Positions 34,397 through 44,292 of a stretch of 64,000 nucleotides of DNA are shown here, in pieces (position 1 is the stretch's first letter; the number at the start of each line of letters is the position of its first letter). Under the pieces are notes generated by a model that saw only the letters and a program-made list of their open reading frames with translations, made no database searches and was not told the DNA's origin. This stretch comes from Lentzea sp. NBRC 105346. GTDB taxonomy: Bacteria > Actinomycetota > Actinomycetes > Mycobacteriales > Pseudonocardiaceae. The position numbers and the translations under genes are program-made. The stretch covers positions 62,001 to 126,000 of the forward strand of contig NZ_BSTQ01000007.1 of assembly GCF_030269605.1 (NCBI RefSeq). Reading direction: 5' to 3'.

Positions 34397-35290
34397 GTGA
34401 ACCCACGCCACATCGCCCTCGCCGTGCTCGTCGCCGCCATCTGGGGCTTCAACTTCGTGGTGATCCACGTCGGGCTGGCGAACTTCCCGCCGATCCTGTT
34501 CTCCGCGCTGCGTTTCCTCGCCGCGGCCGTGCCCGCGGTGCTGTTCGTCGGCAAGCCGTCGGTGCCGTGGCGCTGGGTACTGCTCGTCGGGCTGGTGCTG
34601 GGTGTCCTCAAGTTCTCCCTGCTGTTCGGCGGCATGTACGCGGGCATGCCACCCGGCCTGTCCTCGCTGGTGTTGCAGTCGCAGGTGATCTTCACGACGT
34701 TCTTCGCTTTCGTGGTGCTGCGCGAACGCCCGCGTGGCGTGCAGTTGACCGGCATCGCGATCGCGTGCGCCGGCATCGTGGTGATCGCGCTCGACTACGG
34801 GGCGGGCAGCCCGCTCGGGGCGTTCCTGCTCGTACTGGGTGCGGCGGCGTGCTGGGGTGTGTCCAATGTGGTCATGAAGTACGCGAAGCCCGCCGACACC
34901 CTGCGGTTCATGGTGTGGGTGAGCGCGGTGGCCGTGCTGCCGTTGTTCGCGCTGTCGTTCCTGTTCGAGGACATGTCGGCGTTGACGCGCCTGTCGTGGG
35001 GCGGCGCGGGCGCGATCGGCTACGTCGCGTGGATCTCGACGCTGCTCGGGTTCGGCATCTGGGGTTTCCTGCTGCAGCGCTACGACGCGAGCACGGTGGC
35101 GCCGTTCTCGTTGCTGGTGCCCATCTTCGGCATGCTCTCGGCATGGCTGTTCCTCGGCGAGCAGCTCACCGCGCTGCGCCTAGCCGCGGGCGGCCTGGTG
35201 CTGGCCGGGCTGGCTATTCCACAGCTGGTGGCGCGCCCGGCGGCACGAACGGCAGCCCTTTCGGAGCCCCTCGTTCCAGCAGTTCGATGA
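34397..35290 (+). CDS. EamA/DMT family transporter
   Basis: 297 residues with ten hydrophobic segments and two EamA repeats ([14 protein letters not shown] in the first, [17 protein letters not shown] in the second). The YdeD/RhaT-like family exports amino acids and metabolites. GTG 34397 is chosen. Divergent from LysR. Its 3' end overlaps the convergent cobQ by 77 bases, an unusually long tail overlap, so the last 25 residues share DNA with the end of CobQ. Confidence 0.9.
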   Translation: MNPRHIALAVLVAAIWGFNFVVIHVGLANFPPILFSALRFLAAAVPAVLFVGKPSVPWRWVLLVGLVLGVLKFSLLFGGMYAGMPPGLSSLVLQSQVIFTTFFAFVVLRERPRGVQLTGIAIACAGIVVIALDYGAGSPLGAFLLVLGAAACWGVSNVVMKYAKPADTLRFMVWVSAVAVLPLFALSFLFEDMSALTRLSWGGAGAIGYVAWISTLLGFGIWGFLLQRYDASTVAPFSLLVPIFGMLSAWLFLGEQLTALRLAAGGLVLAGLAIPQLVARPAARTAALSEPLVPAVR

Positions 35291-36716
35291 CCTTCGCGGT
35301 GTCCAGGTGATCGGCGACGAGGTCGCCCAGCAGGTTCAGCTGGGCGGCCCGCTCGTGCGCGAAGCTGACGGTTCCCGTCTTGAAGTCGCGGTTCGCCCGT
35401 TCGGCCGCCCACATGAGGAACTTCCGGCGGAAGCCGTCGTTCTCCAGCAGCCCGTGCCAGTGTGTGCCCAGGATCCTGTCCTGGTGGGCGCCTTCGTCGC
35501 CGATCAACGGGTCCTCACTGCTGCGAACGACCTGGCCGTGGTGGATCTCGTAGCCGCTCACGGGTTCTCCCCAGGCGGTCGCTTCGGGCCTGCCGAGGGT
35601 TTTCTGTTGCCGGAAGCGGATGTCGACGTCGAGCAGCCCAAGCCCCTTCGTGACCCCGTTCTTCGACTCGACGTCGTCCTCGATCTGCCTTGAGAGCATC
35701 TGGAAGCCGCCGCAGATGCCCAGGATCGGGCCGCTGAAGTCCGTGATCGCCTGCGCCAGGCCGGTCCGGTGCAGCCACGCGAGGTCGTCGACCGTCGCCT
35801 TGGATCCCGGCAGCACCACGAGGTCCGCGTCCGCGAGCCGCGACGGCTCGGTGACGAACCGCACGCTCACGCCGGGTTCGCACGCCAGCGCCTCGACGTC
35901 CGTGGCGTTGGAGATGCGCGGCAACCGGACGACGGCGATCCTGAGCCACTGCTCGCCCACCGGCGGCTTCGGCCGGCCGACCACGCCGTCCGCCGTGTAG
36001 GACAACGAGTCCTCCGCGTCGAGCCACAGCTCTTCGCGCCACGGCAGGACACCGAGTATTGGTCTTTTGGTGAGTTGCTCGAGTTGTTTGAGGCCCGGTT
36101 CGAGGAGCTTCGGGTCGCCGCGGAACTTGTTGATGACGAAGCCGGCGACCAGTGCCTGATCCGCGGCGTCGAGGAGCGCGAGCGTGCCGAAGAGGTGCGC
36201 GAACACTCCCCCGCGGTCGATGTCGCCCACGACGAGCACGGGGATGTTCGCCTTGGTCGCAAGGCCCATGTTCGCGATGTCGTTGGCGCGCAGGTTGATC
36301 TCAGCGGGTGAACCGGCACCTTCACAGATGACGACTTCGTGGTCTCTTCTCAGTCCGTCCAAAGTAGACAGAACTGTGTGTTGCAGCTCCGCTTTTCGCT
36401 CGCGGTAGCTGAGCGCCGACACCTCGCCGATCGCCTTGCCGAGCACGACGACCTGGCTGGTGCGGTCACCACCGGGCTTGAGCAGGACGGGGTTGAACCG
36501 CACGCTGGGCTCTTTCCCGCAGGCCGCGGCCTGCAACGCCTGCGCCCGCCCGATCTCGCCGCCGTCGAGCGTGACCACCGAGTTGTTCGACATGTTCTGC
36601 GCCTTGAACGGCACGACGTCCACGCCGTTGTTGCTCAGAAACCGGCACAGCCCAGCCGTGAGGACGCTCTTACCCGCGTCACTGGTCGTCCCTGCGATCA
36701 ACAGCGCACCCCGCAT
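35214..36716 (-). CDS. cobQ: Cobyric acid synthase
   Basis: 500 residues, full length. N-terminal dethiobiotin-synthetase-like ATP domain ([48 protein letters not shown]) and C-terminal class I glutamine amidotransferase with Cys in [13 protein letters not shown] and His in [10 protein letters not shown]. CobQ amidates adenosylcobyrinic diamide at four side chains in cobalamin synthesis. No other cob genes are near. ATG 36716 (MRGALLIAG) starts the domain directly. Divergent from the next hydrolase with 28 bases between. Confidence 0.95.
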   Translation of the reverse strand: MRGALLIAGTTSDAGKSVLTAGLCRFLSNNGVDVVPFKAQNMSNNSVVTLDGGEIGRAQALQAAACGKEPSVRFNPVLLKPGGDRTSQVVVLGKAIGEVSALSYRERKAELQHTVLSTLDGLRRDHEVVICEGAGSPAEINLRANDIANMGLATKANIPVLVVGDIDRGGVFAHLFGTLALLDAADQALVAGFVINKFRGDPKLLEPGLKQLEQLTKRPILGVLPWREELWLDAEDSLSYTADGVVGRPKPPVGEQWLRIAVVRLPRISNATDVEALACEPGVSVRFVTEPSRLADADLVVLPGSKATVDDLAWLHRTGLAQAITDFSGPILGICGGFQMLSRQIEDDVESKNGVTKGLGLLDVDIRFRQQKTLGRPEATAWGEPVSGYEIHHGQVVRSSEDPLIGDEGAHQDRILGTHWHGLLENDGFRRKFLMWAAERANRDFKTGTVSFAHERAAQLNLLGDLVADHLDTAKVIELLERGAPKGLPFVPPGAPPAVE

Positions 36717-36744
36717 GAGCGCCAATGCTGCCATCATCACGTGC

Positions 36745-37431
36745 ATGTCGACCGTCGTCCTCCTGCACAGCCCCTTCCTAGGCCCGGCGAGCCTGCGTCC
36801 GCTAGCCGACGCGCTGGCCGCGCGGGGATGGCCGGTGCTGCTGATGGACCTGCAGATGACGGTCAACGAGCCCCCGGTGCACCAGCGCCTGATCGGCGCC
36901 TTCGCCGACGCCCTGGAGGACTCCATGGTGACCGACGACATCGTGCTCGTCGGTCACAGCGGCGCGGGCCCGCTGCTGCCCGGTTTCGCCGACGCCCTGG
37001 AATCGCCCGTGTCCGGGATCGTCTACCTGGACTCCGACCTGCCCACCCCCGGCCGGGCGTGGCGGGACACCGTGGATCCTTCGCTTGTCTCCGAGATCAA
37101 GTCACGGGTGCGGGCGGGGAAGCTGCCGCGGTGGGACCTCTGGTTCTCCCCGGACCCGCTCTCGTCGCTGGTGTTCGACGCGGTCCTGCGCGAGGAGATC
37201 CGAGACGAGATCCCCGAGGTGTCCTGGGAGTTCCTGAAGGAGCAACGGCCGGCCGTGGCGTGGCTCGGACCGTCGGGCTACGTGCAGCTCAGTGACGCTT
37301 ATTCCGTCGCCGCGGACGAGGCGGAGCAGCGCGGGTGGCCGGTGAAGCGGATGTCGTCGCACCACCTGGCGGCGGCCACGGACCCGGTGACCGTCGCCGA
37401 CGCCCTCACCGACGTACTCAGCACCTTGTAG
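36745..37431 (+). CDS. Small alpha/beta hydrolase
   Basis: 228 residues. [12 protein letters not shown] is the oxyanion region, GHSGAG holds the nucleophile serine near residue 73, and [13 protein letters not shown] carries the catalytic histidine. Length and motifs fit the compact AB hydrolase_6 class common in actinobacteria. Substrate unknown. ATG 36745 overlaps the likely cobQ leader on the other strand. Confidence 0.8.
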   Translation: MSTVVLLHSPFLGPASLRPLADALAARGWPVLLMDLQMTVNEPPVHQRLIGAFADALEDSMVTDDIVLVGHSGAGPLLPGFADALESPVSGIVYLDSDLPTPGRAWRDTVDPSLVSEIKSRVRAGKLPRWDLWFSPDPLSSLVFDAVLREEIRDEIPEVSWEFLKEQRPAVAWLGPSGYVQLSDAYSVAADEAEQRGWPVKRMSSHHLAAATDPVTVADALTDVLSTL

Positions 37432-37594
37432 CACCGGAGTTGTTACACGACCACGACAGTGGACCTTGTTCAACCGACCGTTCGGGGCCAATCTGGAATC
37501 ACGGCCCAGCACTCAGCAGACCGCGCCAGCGATCCTTCGCACGGCAGTTTGACCGAGGGGCCAACCCGGCCCCCGACGGAGCGTTGGAGTTCTC

Positions 37595-37825
37595 ATGCCC
37601 GGTTCCGCTGTCAAGCCACGCCCAGACGTCCCACCCGTTCCGGGTTCGTACTTGGTTCTGATCACCCTGGTGTTGATCTGGTCGAGCACGATGATGCTGC
37701 TCGGGTACGGAATCGACACCATCGTCGTCGTGCTGGGCGCAGCCGCGGTCACCGTGCGGCAACTGTCGGGCTTCCCCAGGCAGGATCCGCGCCCGGCCAG
37801 TCCTCGCGCCAGGGCAAGCAGATGA
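37595..37825 (+). CDS. Small membrane protein coupled to an HTH gene
   Basis: 76 residues: a proline-rich start, two hydrophobic stretches (SYLVLITLVLIWSSTMMLLG and DTIVVVLGAAAVTV) and a basic tail. TTGGAG precedes ATG 37595. Its stop overlaps the next ATG (ATGA), so both are made from one message. The 163 bases before it show no clear promoter. No recognised family. Confidence 0.55.
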   Translation: MPGSAVKPRPDVPPVPGSYLVLITLVLIWSSTMMLLGYGIDTIVVVLGAAAVTVRQLSGFPRQDPRPASPRARASR

Positions 37826-38208
37826 GCACCACGCGCCGACGTCCTGGCCGGTCTCACCACATCCCTGATCCTGCGGACGGCCCGGTCGCAGCCCACGCAT
37901 TCGACCTGCAGACCCTGAGCCGATCGACCGGCATGTCCCTGCGAGCGCTCGCGGACCGTCTGGCCCGAGAGCACCCGGACATGCACGTCTCCTACGCAAC
38001 GCTCGCGCGCACGCACAACGGACGCCAATGGCCGCCGTGGCGCAACGTCCAGGCCTACGTGCTCGCCTGCGGCATGAACCCGCGCGCGTGGCGCGAACAG
38101 AAGTACGCCAGGTACGAAACCCTCTTGGCCCGCGCGAACTCCTGGGTCGACGCACCGGCGACCCACGTCGGCTGGTCGACGCTCGCCCAACGCCATCTGG
38201 TGAGCTAG
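37822..38208 (+). CDS. Helix-turn-helix protein
   Basis: 128 residues. The segment [20 protein letters not shown] followed by [12 protein letters not shown] resembles an XRE-like helix-turn-helix, and [22 protein letters not shown] matches the stretch that follows it in many actinobacterial WhiJ-type regulators. DNA binding is likely; targets unknown. Coupled to the small membrane gene. The last 4 bases overlap the convergent map gene. Confidence 0.6.
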   Translation: MSTTRRRPGRSHHIPDPADGPVAAHAFDLQTLSRSTGMSLRALADRLAREHPDMHVSYATLARTHNGRQWPPWRNVQAYVLACGMNPRAWREQKYARYETLLARANSWVDAPATHVGWSTLAQRHLVS

Positions 38209-39062
38209 CAGACCGTCAGGATCTCCGAGCCCGTGTCCGTCACGACGATGGTGTGCTCGAACTGAGCGGTCCAGCTCTTGTCCTGCGTGGTGGCGGTCCA
38301 CTCGTCGTCCCACATGTCGTGGTCGATCCCACCGAGCGTGATCATCGGCTCGATCGTGAACGTCATGCCGGGCTCGAGCACGGTCTTCATCGACGGCTCG
38401 TCGTAGTGCAGCACCACCAGCCCGCTGTGGAACGACCGCCCGATGCCGTGCCCGGTGAAGTCGCGCACGACGCCGTACCCGAACCGCTTGGCATAGGCCT
38501 CGATGACGCGCCCGATGACGTTGATCTCACGCCCCGGCTTCACAGCCTTGATGGCCCGCATGGTCGCCTCGTGCGTGCGCTCGACGAGCAGCCGGTTCTC
38601 CTCGGCGACGTCACCCGCGAGGAACGTCGCGTTGGTGTCGCCGTGCACGCCGCCGATGAAGGCCGTGACGTCGACGTTGACGATGTCGCCGTCCTCGATG
38701 ACCGTGCTGTCCGGGATGCCGTGGCAGATGACCTCGTTCAGCGAGGTGCAGCACGACTTCGGGTAGTTCCGGTAGCCGAGCGTCGACGGGTACGCGCCGT
38801 TGTCGCAGAGGAACTCGTGCACGACGGCATCGATGTCATCTGTCGTCGCGCCCGGCTGCACGACCTTGCCCGCCTCCTGCAACGCCTGCGCGGCAAGGCG
38901 GCCGGCGACGCGCATGGCCTCGATGATCTCCGGCGGCTGCACCCACGGGTCCGTGTTCTTCGCCGGGGCGGGCTTGTCCACGTACTCGGGACGCACGATG
39001 CGTGACGGCACCTGTCGACGTGGGGATTGCACACCTGGAACCAGCGGAGCACGAACAGCCAT
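38205..39062 (-). CDS. map: Methionine aminopeptidase type I
   Basis: 285 residues with the longer N-terminal extension usual for the actinobacterial MapA/B that follows the ispG region. Metal ligands: Asp pair in [21 protein letters not shown], His in GHGIGRSFH, Glu in FTIEPMI and QFEHTIVVT; substrate-pocket CHG present. It removes initiator methionine from new proteins. ATG 39062. Part of the map-PBP-GNAT-ispG-rseP-dxr block conserved in actinobacteria. Confidence 0.95.
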   Translation of the reverse strand: MAVRAPLVPGVQSPRRQVPSRIVRPEYVDKPAPAKNTDPWVQPPEIIEAMRVAGRLAAQALQEAGKVVQPGATTDDIDAVVHEFLCDNGAYPSTLGYRNYPKSCCTSLNEVICHGIPDSTVIEDGDIVNVDVTAFIGGVHGDTNATFLAGDVAEENRLLVERTHEATMRAIKAVKPGREINVIGRVIEAYAKRFGYGVVRDFTGHGIGRSFHSGLVVLHYDEPSMKTVLEPGMTFTIEPMITLGGIDHDMWDDEWTATTQDKSWTAQFEHTIVVTDTGSEILTVC

Positions 39063-39080
39063 GGCCTCCACATTACGGCG

Positions 39081-39113
39081 TCACGGCACCGCCCTGAGGA
39101 AGCGGGCCGACGA
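39081..39113 (-). pseudogene. Leftover 3' end of a penicillin-binding protein gene
   Basis: The minus frame ends SSARFLRAVP-stop, nearly identical to VSAKFLRAVP-stop of the intact gene 85 bases upstream, and a 15-base stretch TCACGGCACCGCCC with its flank is repeated at DNA level. It looks like the remnant of a duplicated copy. The short stretch between the two stops holds nothing else recognisable. Confidence 0.55.
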
Positions 39114-39165
39114 CGGCCCCCCGCTCCTCGGAGGGAGCCGGCGCTCCTCGGGCGTGCTCATGCGG

Positions 39166-40953
39166 TCACGGCACCGCCCGCAGGAACTTCGCCGACACGT
39201 CCACCGCGGGCGTCGAGCTGTCCGCCCCGAGCAGCAGCACGGCGAACGCCACGTCACCGCGATACCCGACGAACCACCCGTGCGAGTGCACGCCGTCCCC
39301 GAACTGCGCGGTCCCGGTCTTCCCCCGCACGTCCCCGAGCCCCTTCAACTGCGGCGCGGTCCCGTAGTCGACGACTTCCTTCATCATCTGCCGAACGGGA
39401 TCCAACGCCTTGGGCGCGACCGGAGCCTTGTCGACCTTGGTCTCCCGCCCTCGCAACAACGAAGGCGTAGGCATGGACCCCTTGGCCACGGTCGCAGCCA
39501 CCAGGGCCATCCCGAACGGCGAAGCCACGACCTTGCCCTGCCCGAAAGCGTCCTCAGCCCGTTCCACCACGTCGGCAGCGGGCGGCACCGACCCGGTGAT
39601 CGTCGTCAACGCCGGAATCTCGAAGTCGACCCCCAGCCCAAGCGACCGAGCCGAGTTGGACAGCGCATCCGCGGGCAGGTCCACGGCCAAAGTCGCGAAC
39701 GTCGTGTTGCACGAGAAGGCGAAGGCGGACCGCAGCGGAATGGTGCCCTTCTCGAACTCGCTGGAGTTCGGCACGATCCGCCGCCCGTCGATGGTCGTCT
39801 TCCCCGGACACGGCACGGGCGACTCGGCGTTGACCTTGCCCGCCTCCAGCACGGCCAGCGCCGACGGGATCTTGAACGTCGAACCGGGCGGGAAGCGGCC
39901 ACTCAGGGAAATCGGCCCCTGCGCGTCGGCCGGCTCGTTCTGCGCCACGGCCAGAATGTCGCCGGTGGACGGTTGCAGGGCGACCAGCATGGCGGGCTGC
40001 GTGACCGGCTCCAGAGCGTCCTCGGCCGCCGCCTGGACGACCCGCGACAACGACACGTTGATGGCCTTGGCAGGCGACGGCTGGGTGGCGTGCAGCTCGT
40101 CGACCTCGCCACCGGCCGCGTCGACGGTCGCGATGCGGAAGCCGGCGTGCCCCGCGATCTCCTCCTCGACGGCCTTGCGCACGGCGGGCAGCACCTGGGA
40201 GCCGAAGCCGCGTGACGGCGGCAGCACGGAGATCTGAGTCGTGAAGCGCACGCCGGGCAGCTCGTAGATCTTGGGCTTCACGGTCTGGTAGTCCGCGTCG
40301 CGCAGGGCGGCGGCCTGGTAGACCTGCCCCTCGGGCGTCTTGTTCACCCCATCGGTGATCGACTGCTGGGTGATCGACTTGTCGAACGGGGCCAGCGCGT
40401 CGGCCAGGGCCTTGGCCACCGCGGCCACGTCACCGGCCTCCTTGCGGTTCACCAGCACCGACACCACTCGCTCGGGCGTCAGCACGGCCGTGCCGTCGCG
40501 ATCGAGCACGGGCGCCGGGTCGGGCTTCAGCTCGGTCAGCGCGATGGTCTGCTGCGCGCCGAGCTTCGGGTGCGCGACGGACGGCGCCCAGTGCACCTTC
40601 CACACGTCGGCGTCGCGGCGCAGCTCGAACTTGGTCTGGTAGTTCCAGTGCCTGCCCTTGTCGAGGTCCCAGTCGAACGTCACGGTCGCCTCGGACGACA
40701 CCGATTCGCCGCCCGGCTCCCGGACCTGCTCGACCTTGGGCGCCATGCCCTTCGGCTTGAGGGCGCCGCGGAACTTGTCCAGCAGCTCGGTCGCCGAACC
40801 GGGGTCGTCGGTCAGACCGGCCGCGCCCTTGACGTCACCGCTCGCGAGCTTGCCGACGAAGTCATTGGTCACGTCGGACGGGCCCGGCTTGGACGTGAAC
40901 AGCCCGCAGCCGCTGACGAACACCAGAACCGCGCATACCGTGATGAACCGCAC
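39166..40953 (-). CDS. Penicillin-binding transpeptidase (class B-like lipoprotein)
   Basis: 595 residues. A lipobox-like VSGC (Cys16) suggests lipid anchoring. Residues about 25-145 are the NTF2-like MecA_N domain, then a dimerisation domain, then the transpeptidase with STFK (active Ser), SCN and KTGT. It crosslinks peptidoglycan outside the membrane. Homologs with this layout sit between the GNAT and map genes in many actinomycetes. Starts 36 bases after the GNAT stop. Confidence 0.93.
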   Translation of the reverse strand: MRFITVCAVLVFVSGCGLFTSKPGPSDVTNDFVGKLASGDVKGAAGLTDDPGSATELLDKFRGALKPKGMAPKVEQVREPGGESVSSEATVTFDWDLDKGRHWNYQTKFELRRDADVWKVHWAPSVAHPKLGAQQTIALTELKPDPAPVLDRDGTAVLTPERVVSVLVNRKEAGDVAAVAKALADALAPFDKSITQQSITDGVNKTPEGQVYQAAALRDADYQTVKPKIYELPGVRFTTQISVLPPSRGFGSQVLPAVRKAVEEEIAGHAGFRIATVDAAGGEVDELHATQPSPAKAINVSLSRVVQAAAEDALEPVTQPAMLVALQPSTGDILAVAQNEPADAQGPISLSGRFPPGSTFKIPSALAVLEAGKVNAESPVPCPGKTTIDGRRIVPNSSEFEKGTIPLRSAFAFSCNTTFATLAVDLPADALSNSARSLGLGVDFEIPALTTITGSVPPAADVVERAEDAFGQGKVVASPFGMALVAATVAKGSMPTPSLLRGRETKVDKAPVAPKALDPVRQMMKEVVDYGTAPQLKGLGDVRGKTGTAQFGDGVHSHGWFVGYRGDVAFAVLLLGADSSTPAVDVSAKFLRAVP

Positions 40954-40989
40954 GGCGGGCAGTATTGCCTAAAAAGGATGCGAACGTCG

Positions 40990-41844
40990 TTAGAAAAGCA
41001 CTGTGGCGTACTGACCGACCTGTTCGAACCCGACACGCCGGTACGCGGCCTGTGCCACGTGGTTGTACCCGTTGACGTACAACGAGGCGGTGCGCCCGAG
41101 TCCGCGCAGCAGCCGGTCCGCGACGGCCGCGGTGCCCGCCGTGCCGTAGCCGTGGCCACGCCGGTCCGGCCGCACCCAGACGCCCTGGATCTGGCCGACC
41201 TTCTTGGACAGTGCGCCGATCTCGGCCTTGAAGACGACCTCGCCGCCCTCGAACCGGGCGAACGCCCGGCCGCCCGCGATCAGCTCGGCGACGCGGGCGC
41301 GGTAGCCGGCGCCGCCGTCCTCCGCGCACGGGTCGATGCCGACCTCCTCGATGAACATCGCGATCGCCGCGGGCAGATACCGGTTGAGCTCGTCCGGCCG
41401 CACCTGGCGCACCAGCGGGTCGGCCTTGATCAGCGGCGTCGAGCCGAGCGCCATCAGCGGCTGCTCGGCGCGGACCTCGCGCGCGGGACCCCAGTCCGGC
41501 TGCAGCTCCTCCCACAGCGAGAGCACCTGCTCGGCCGGGCCGACGAGCGACGAGCACATCCGCCCGCGTCTGCGCGCCCGGTCGGCGAACGACCGCATCG
41601 CCGAGGCGTTGCCGCGTAACGGGATGAGGTTCGGCCCGGAGAAGCACAGCCCCTCCACGCGGCCGCCGCGCAGCGACCGGGTGTCGGACGCCCAGATCTC
41701 ACCGCCGAGCCGCCACGGGTCCAAGCCCGCGGTCTCGACCCTTGCGGCCACCATGCACGACGCGACGGGATCATGTTCCAGCACCCCGAGCACCTCGGGC
41801 AGATCCCGTTCGTCGAGCAACCGCGCACCGGCCAGCCTCAGCAC
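40990..41844 (-). CDS. DUF4081 and GNAT acetyltransferase
   Basis: 284 residues: DUF4081 (residues about 10-135) followed by a GNAT domain with acetyl-CoA loop VWVRPDRRGHGYGTAGTAAV and C-terminal YVNGYNHVAQAAYRRVGFEQVG. The same fusion normally lies directly after ispG in actinobacteria. Here it starts 37 bases after the lasso peptidase stop, so it may now be read from the lasso promoter. Substrate unknown. Confidence 0.9.
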   Translation of the reverse strand: MLRLAGARLLDERDLPEVLGVLEHDPVASCMVAARVETAGLDPWRLGGEIWASDTRSLRGGRVEGLCFSGPNLIPLRGNASAMRSFADRARRRGRMCSSLVGPAEQVLSLWEELQPDWGPAREVRAEQPLMALGSTPLIKADPLVRQVRPDELNRYLPAAIAMFIEEVGIDPCAEDGGAGYRARVAELIAGGRAFARFEGGEVVFKAEIGALSKKVGQIQGVWVRPDRRGHGYGTAGTAAVADRLLRGLGRTASLYVNGYNHVAQAAYRRVGFEQVGQYATVLF

Positions 41845-41880
41845 GCCCCCCAGCGTGCCAGACGAGACGGGCCGATCGCA

Positions 41881-42303
41881 TCAGCCAACAGTGCCCGGAC
41901 CGACCACCATGAGTGGTCGCAGCCCGGCCGTCCCATGTGGCTCGCCCACCGCGACGCCATCCACGGCGATCCACGCGTGCGCGTAGAACGGCGACGTGCG
42001 CACTCCGGTGCAGAACGTCGGCCACGTGCCGCGCATCCGGCACAGCAGCGCGGCCGCGAGCGATCTCTGCAGGCAGTACCGCCCGGCGCACATCGTCGAC
42101 ACGGCCACCACGTGCTGCCGCGCGGCAAGCGCTTGCCCGTGCGTGGCGGGCGCGGCACCCCGCCGCAGCCGTTCCAGAATTCGCCTGATCCGGTAAGGCT
42201 TCGCCCGCGCCAGCACCCGCGCGGCGATCACCGCGAGCAACGGCGCGCCCCGCCGCCACACCGGCAGCCGCACCCCTTCGTCGAGCGTGACCGGCGCGCT
42301 CAC
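41881..42303 (-). CDS. Lasso peptide leader peptidase (B2, transglutaminase-like)
   Basis: 140 residues. CAGRYCLQRSLAAALLCR contains the catalytic Cys, FYAHAWIAVDG the His and Asp: the papain/transglutaminase-like triad of lasso B2 proteins, which cut the leader from the precursor. GTG 42303 overlaps the stop of the RRE gene (GTGA), giving tight coupling. No ABC exporter gene is present in the cluster, so export must use another system. Confidence 0.93.
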   Translation of the reverse strand: MSAPVTLDEGVRLPVWRRGAPLLAVIAARVLARAKPYRIRRILERLRRGAAPATHGQALAARQHVVAVSTMCAGRYCLQRSLAAALLCRMRGTWPTFCTGVRTSPFYAHAWIAVDGVAVGEPHGTAGLRPLMVVGPGTVG

Positions 42304-42548
42304 GACCACACCAGCCCACGGTCGATCAGTGCCTCCATGACCTGCTCGACATCCCGTGCGATCCGCTCCGCCGCGCCGGGATACCGCTGGACCAGCGACG
42401 ACACCGGGTCGCCGCCGCTCTGCAACACCCGCAACACGGCCACGCCGGTGGTGTTGAGCTGGAAGTACCGGCCGGTGCGCTCGTCGAGCAGCACCATCCC
42501 GTCCCCGGTCTCAGCGAACGACACGTGCGGTTCGAGTTGCCACTTCAC
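42300..42548 (-). CDS. Lasso peptide RRE protein (B1, PqqD-like)
   Basis: 82 residues from GTG 42548 (42563 possible). The winged-helix RiPP recognition element shows the PqqD pattern MVLLDERTGRYFQLNTTGVAVL and RDVEQVMEALIDRGLV. B1 binds the leader motif YxxPxLxxxG and presents the precursor to the peptidase and cyclase. It overlaps the end of the cyclase gene by 38 bases and the start of the peptidase gene by 4. Confidence 0.93.
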   Translation of the reverse strand: MKWQLEPHVSFAETGDGMVLLDERTGRYFQLNTTGVAVLRVLQSGGDPVSSLVQRYPGAAERIARDVEQVMEALIDRGLVWS

Positions 42549-44286
42549 GCAGCCACACCTCACAGGCCAGAGTGCTTTCCAGGGCGATCACGCCCAGGTT
42601 GTCCCGATGAACCCCGACGAGGACGTCCCGCACGCCCGCCGGGTCGATCAGCCCGAGCCGGGCCAGTTCCGAGTCCTCGAAGAGCCGGGCGATCGCGGCC
42701 CGGTTGCGGCGCAGCCCGAGGTGGACCTCCGAGCTGAACTCGCCCTTCGTCCGCCGGCCGAGCACATCGTCCGGCACGATCCCGCGCATCGCGGCGGCCA
42801 GCAGCGGCTTGTAGCGCACCGGGCCGGCGTGGTCGGACTGCCGCACGGACAGCACGGCCTCCACCACGCGGTCGTCCAGGAACGGCGTCGCGGTCCGCAC
42901 GCCGAACCGGCGCATCAGCCGGTCCGTGAGCCGGGCGTTCGCGGCACAGGTCCGGACCCCTTCCAGCATCGTGTGCGCGGCCCGGTCCCGGCCGAGCGGC
43001 TCCGGTTCGTCGACGGATCTCAGCTGGTCAGCGGCCAGTTCGGCGGCGAGCGGGGTCGCCCACGGTGGCAGGTGCAGCGGTGCGACCCACGACATGTCGA
43101 GCACGCCGGACGCCCGCTCGGGCGTGCCGATGCCCGCGATGGCGTCGAGCACGTTCGCCCGGTACGACCGGCGGTCGGCGAGCGCGCGCACGATCTGCCC
43201 GAGCGGCCAGCGCGCGAACCGGCGGTACGCCCGCACCGACCGCAGTGCCTGCCACGGCCGGGTCCGCACGAGCGTGTGCAGGTGGTGCACCCACGGGCGG
43301 AACAGTTCGTCGCCGCCGGCGCCGGTGAAATGGGCGACCGATCCGGCGGCGGCCATCCGCACCGCCTGATCCTGCAGCCGCCACCGGTTGCGGATCCAGC
43401 CGTGCGGCTGTTCCAAATCAGTCCAGACGGCGTCGAACCCACCGAACGCCGAAGGCAGTTCACCGACATCCAGAACCTGGTGTTTCGAATTGAGATATGC
43501 GGCCGCCCGACCGGCCCATTCCACGTCATCAAAATCGGCGTCCGGCGCGGACATTACCTGCGTTACGAATTCACCCGGACGATACGCGTCGAGCAGAAAG
43601 CAGATCGACGTCGAGTCCATTCCACCTGACAGGTCGGCGCTCATCGAAGGCGCGAGCCGGGCCGCCACGGCATACCGCAACGCGCCGCGCACCAGCGGCA
43701 CGCCCTCGGCCAGCGACCGTTCCGGGGCCGGCGGCGTCCACCACCGCTCCACGCGGTGCCCCCCGCCCGGCCTGGTGTGCAACACCGAATCGGGTGGCAC
43801 CCGGCGTACCCCGCGCCACGCCGGCACGTCACCGAGCTGCCCGGCGCCGCGGGTCAGCAGCTGCACCGCGACCACCGCCGGATCGACGCCGTCGCTCGCC
43901 AGGAGGTCGTCCCGGTCGGCGGCGACGGGCACGCCGTCGATCAGCGAATAGCTGACTCGCCGCAGGCCAGAGACCATGCCGCGTACCGACAGACACCCGT
44001 CGACGGCCGCGACGAGATGCCACTCGCCGCGCAGCAGCCCGGCGATCTCGTCCAGCGAGCGGCCGCGCAACGCCGAGGCCGTGACCGAGGTGACGCCCAG
44101 GACAGCGATCTGGACGCCCCGCTCGGTCACGCGCACCAGCCGGTCGTCCGCCCAGCGCCCGAGCAGCCACGGGCGCCCCGACGGGTGGTCGATCCGCTGG
44201 GGCGCCCGCGCGAGGAACCCCCGGACCGCGTGTGCCTCGCGGTCGCCGTCGGCCACCGCGACGAACCAGTCCAAAGATTCCGTCAT
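42511..44286 (-). CDS. Lasso peptide macrolactam synthetase (C, asparagine synthetase-like)
   Basis: 591 residues. An N-terminal glutaminase-like domain without the catalytic Cys2 (starts MTESLDW) and a C-terminal synthetase domain with the ATP pyrophosphatase motif SADLSGGMDSTS (about residue 222). Lasso C proteins adenylate the ring Asp/Glu side chain and join it to the new N-terminal amine. ATG 44286 is 6 bases after the precursor stop. Together with A, B1 and B2 this is a complete class II type lasso set. Confidence 0.95.
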   Translation of the reverse strand: MTESLDWFVAVADGDREAHAVRGFLARAPQRIDHPSGRPWLLGRWADDRLVRVTERGVQIAVLGVTSVTASALRGRSLDEIAGLLRGEWHLVAAVDGCLSVRGMVSGLRRVSYSLIDGVPVAADRDDLLASDGVDPAVVAVQLLTRGAGQLGDVPAWRGVRRVPPDSVLHTRPGGGHRVERWWTPPAPERSLAEGVPLVRGALRYAVAARLAPSMSADLSGGMDSTSICFLLDAYRPGEFVTQVMSAPDADFDDVEWAGRAAAYLNSKHQVLDVGELPSAFGGFDAVWTDLEQPHGWIRNRWRLQDQAVRMAAAGSVAHFTGAGGDELFRPWVHHLHTLVRTRPWQALRSVRAYRRFARWPLGQIVRALADRRSYRANVLDAIAGIGTPERASGVLDMSWVAPLHLPPWATPLAAELAADQLRSVDEPEPLGRDRAAHTMLEGVRTCAANARLTDRLMRRFGVRTATPFLDDRVVEAVLSVRQSDHAGPVRYKPLLAAAMRGIVPDDVLGRRTKGEFSSEVHLGLRRNRAAIARLFEDSELARLGLIDPAGVRDVLVGVHRDNLGVIALESTLACEVWLREVATRTARVVR

Positions 44287-44292
44287 GGTGAA

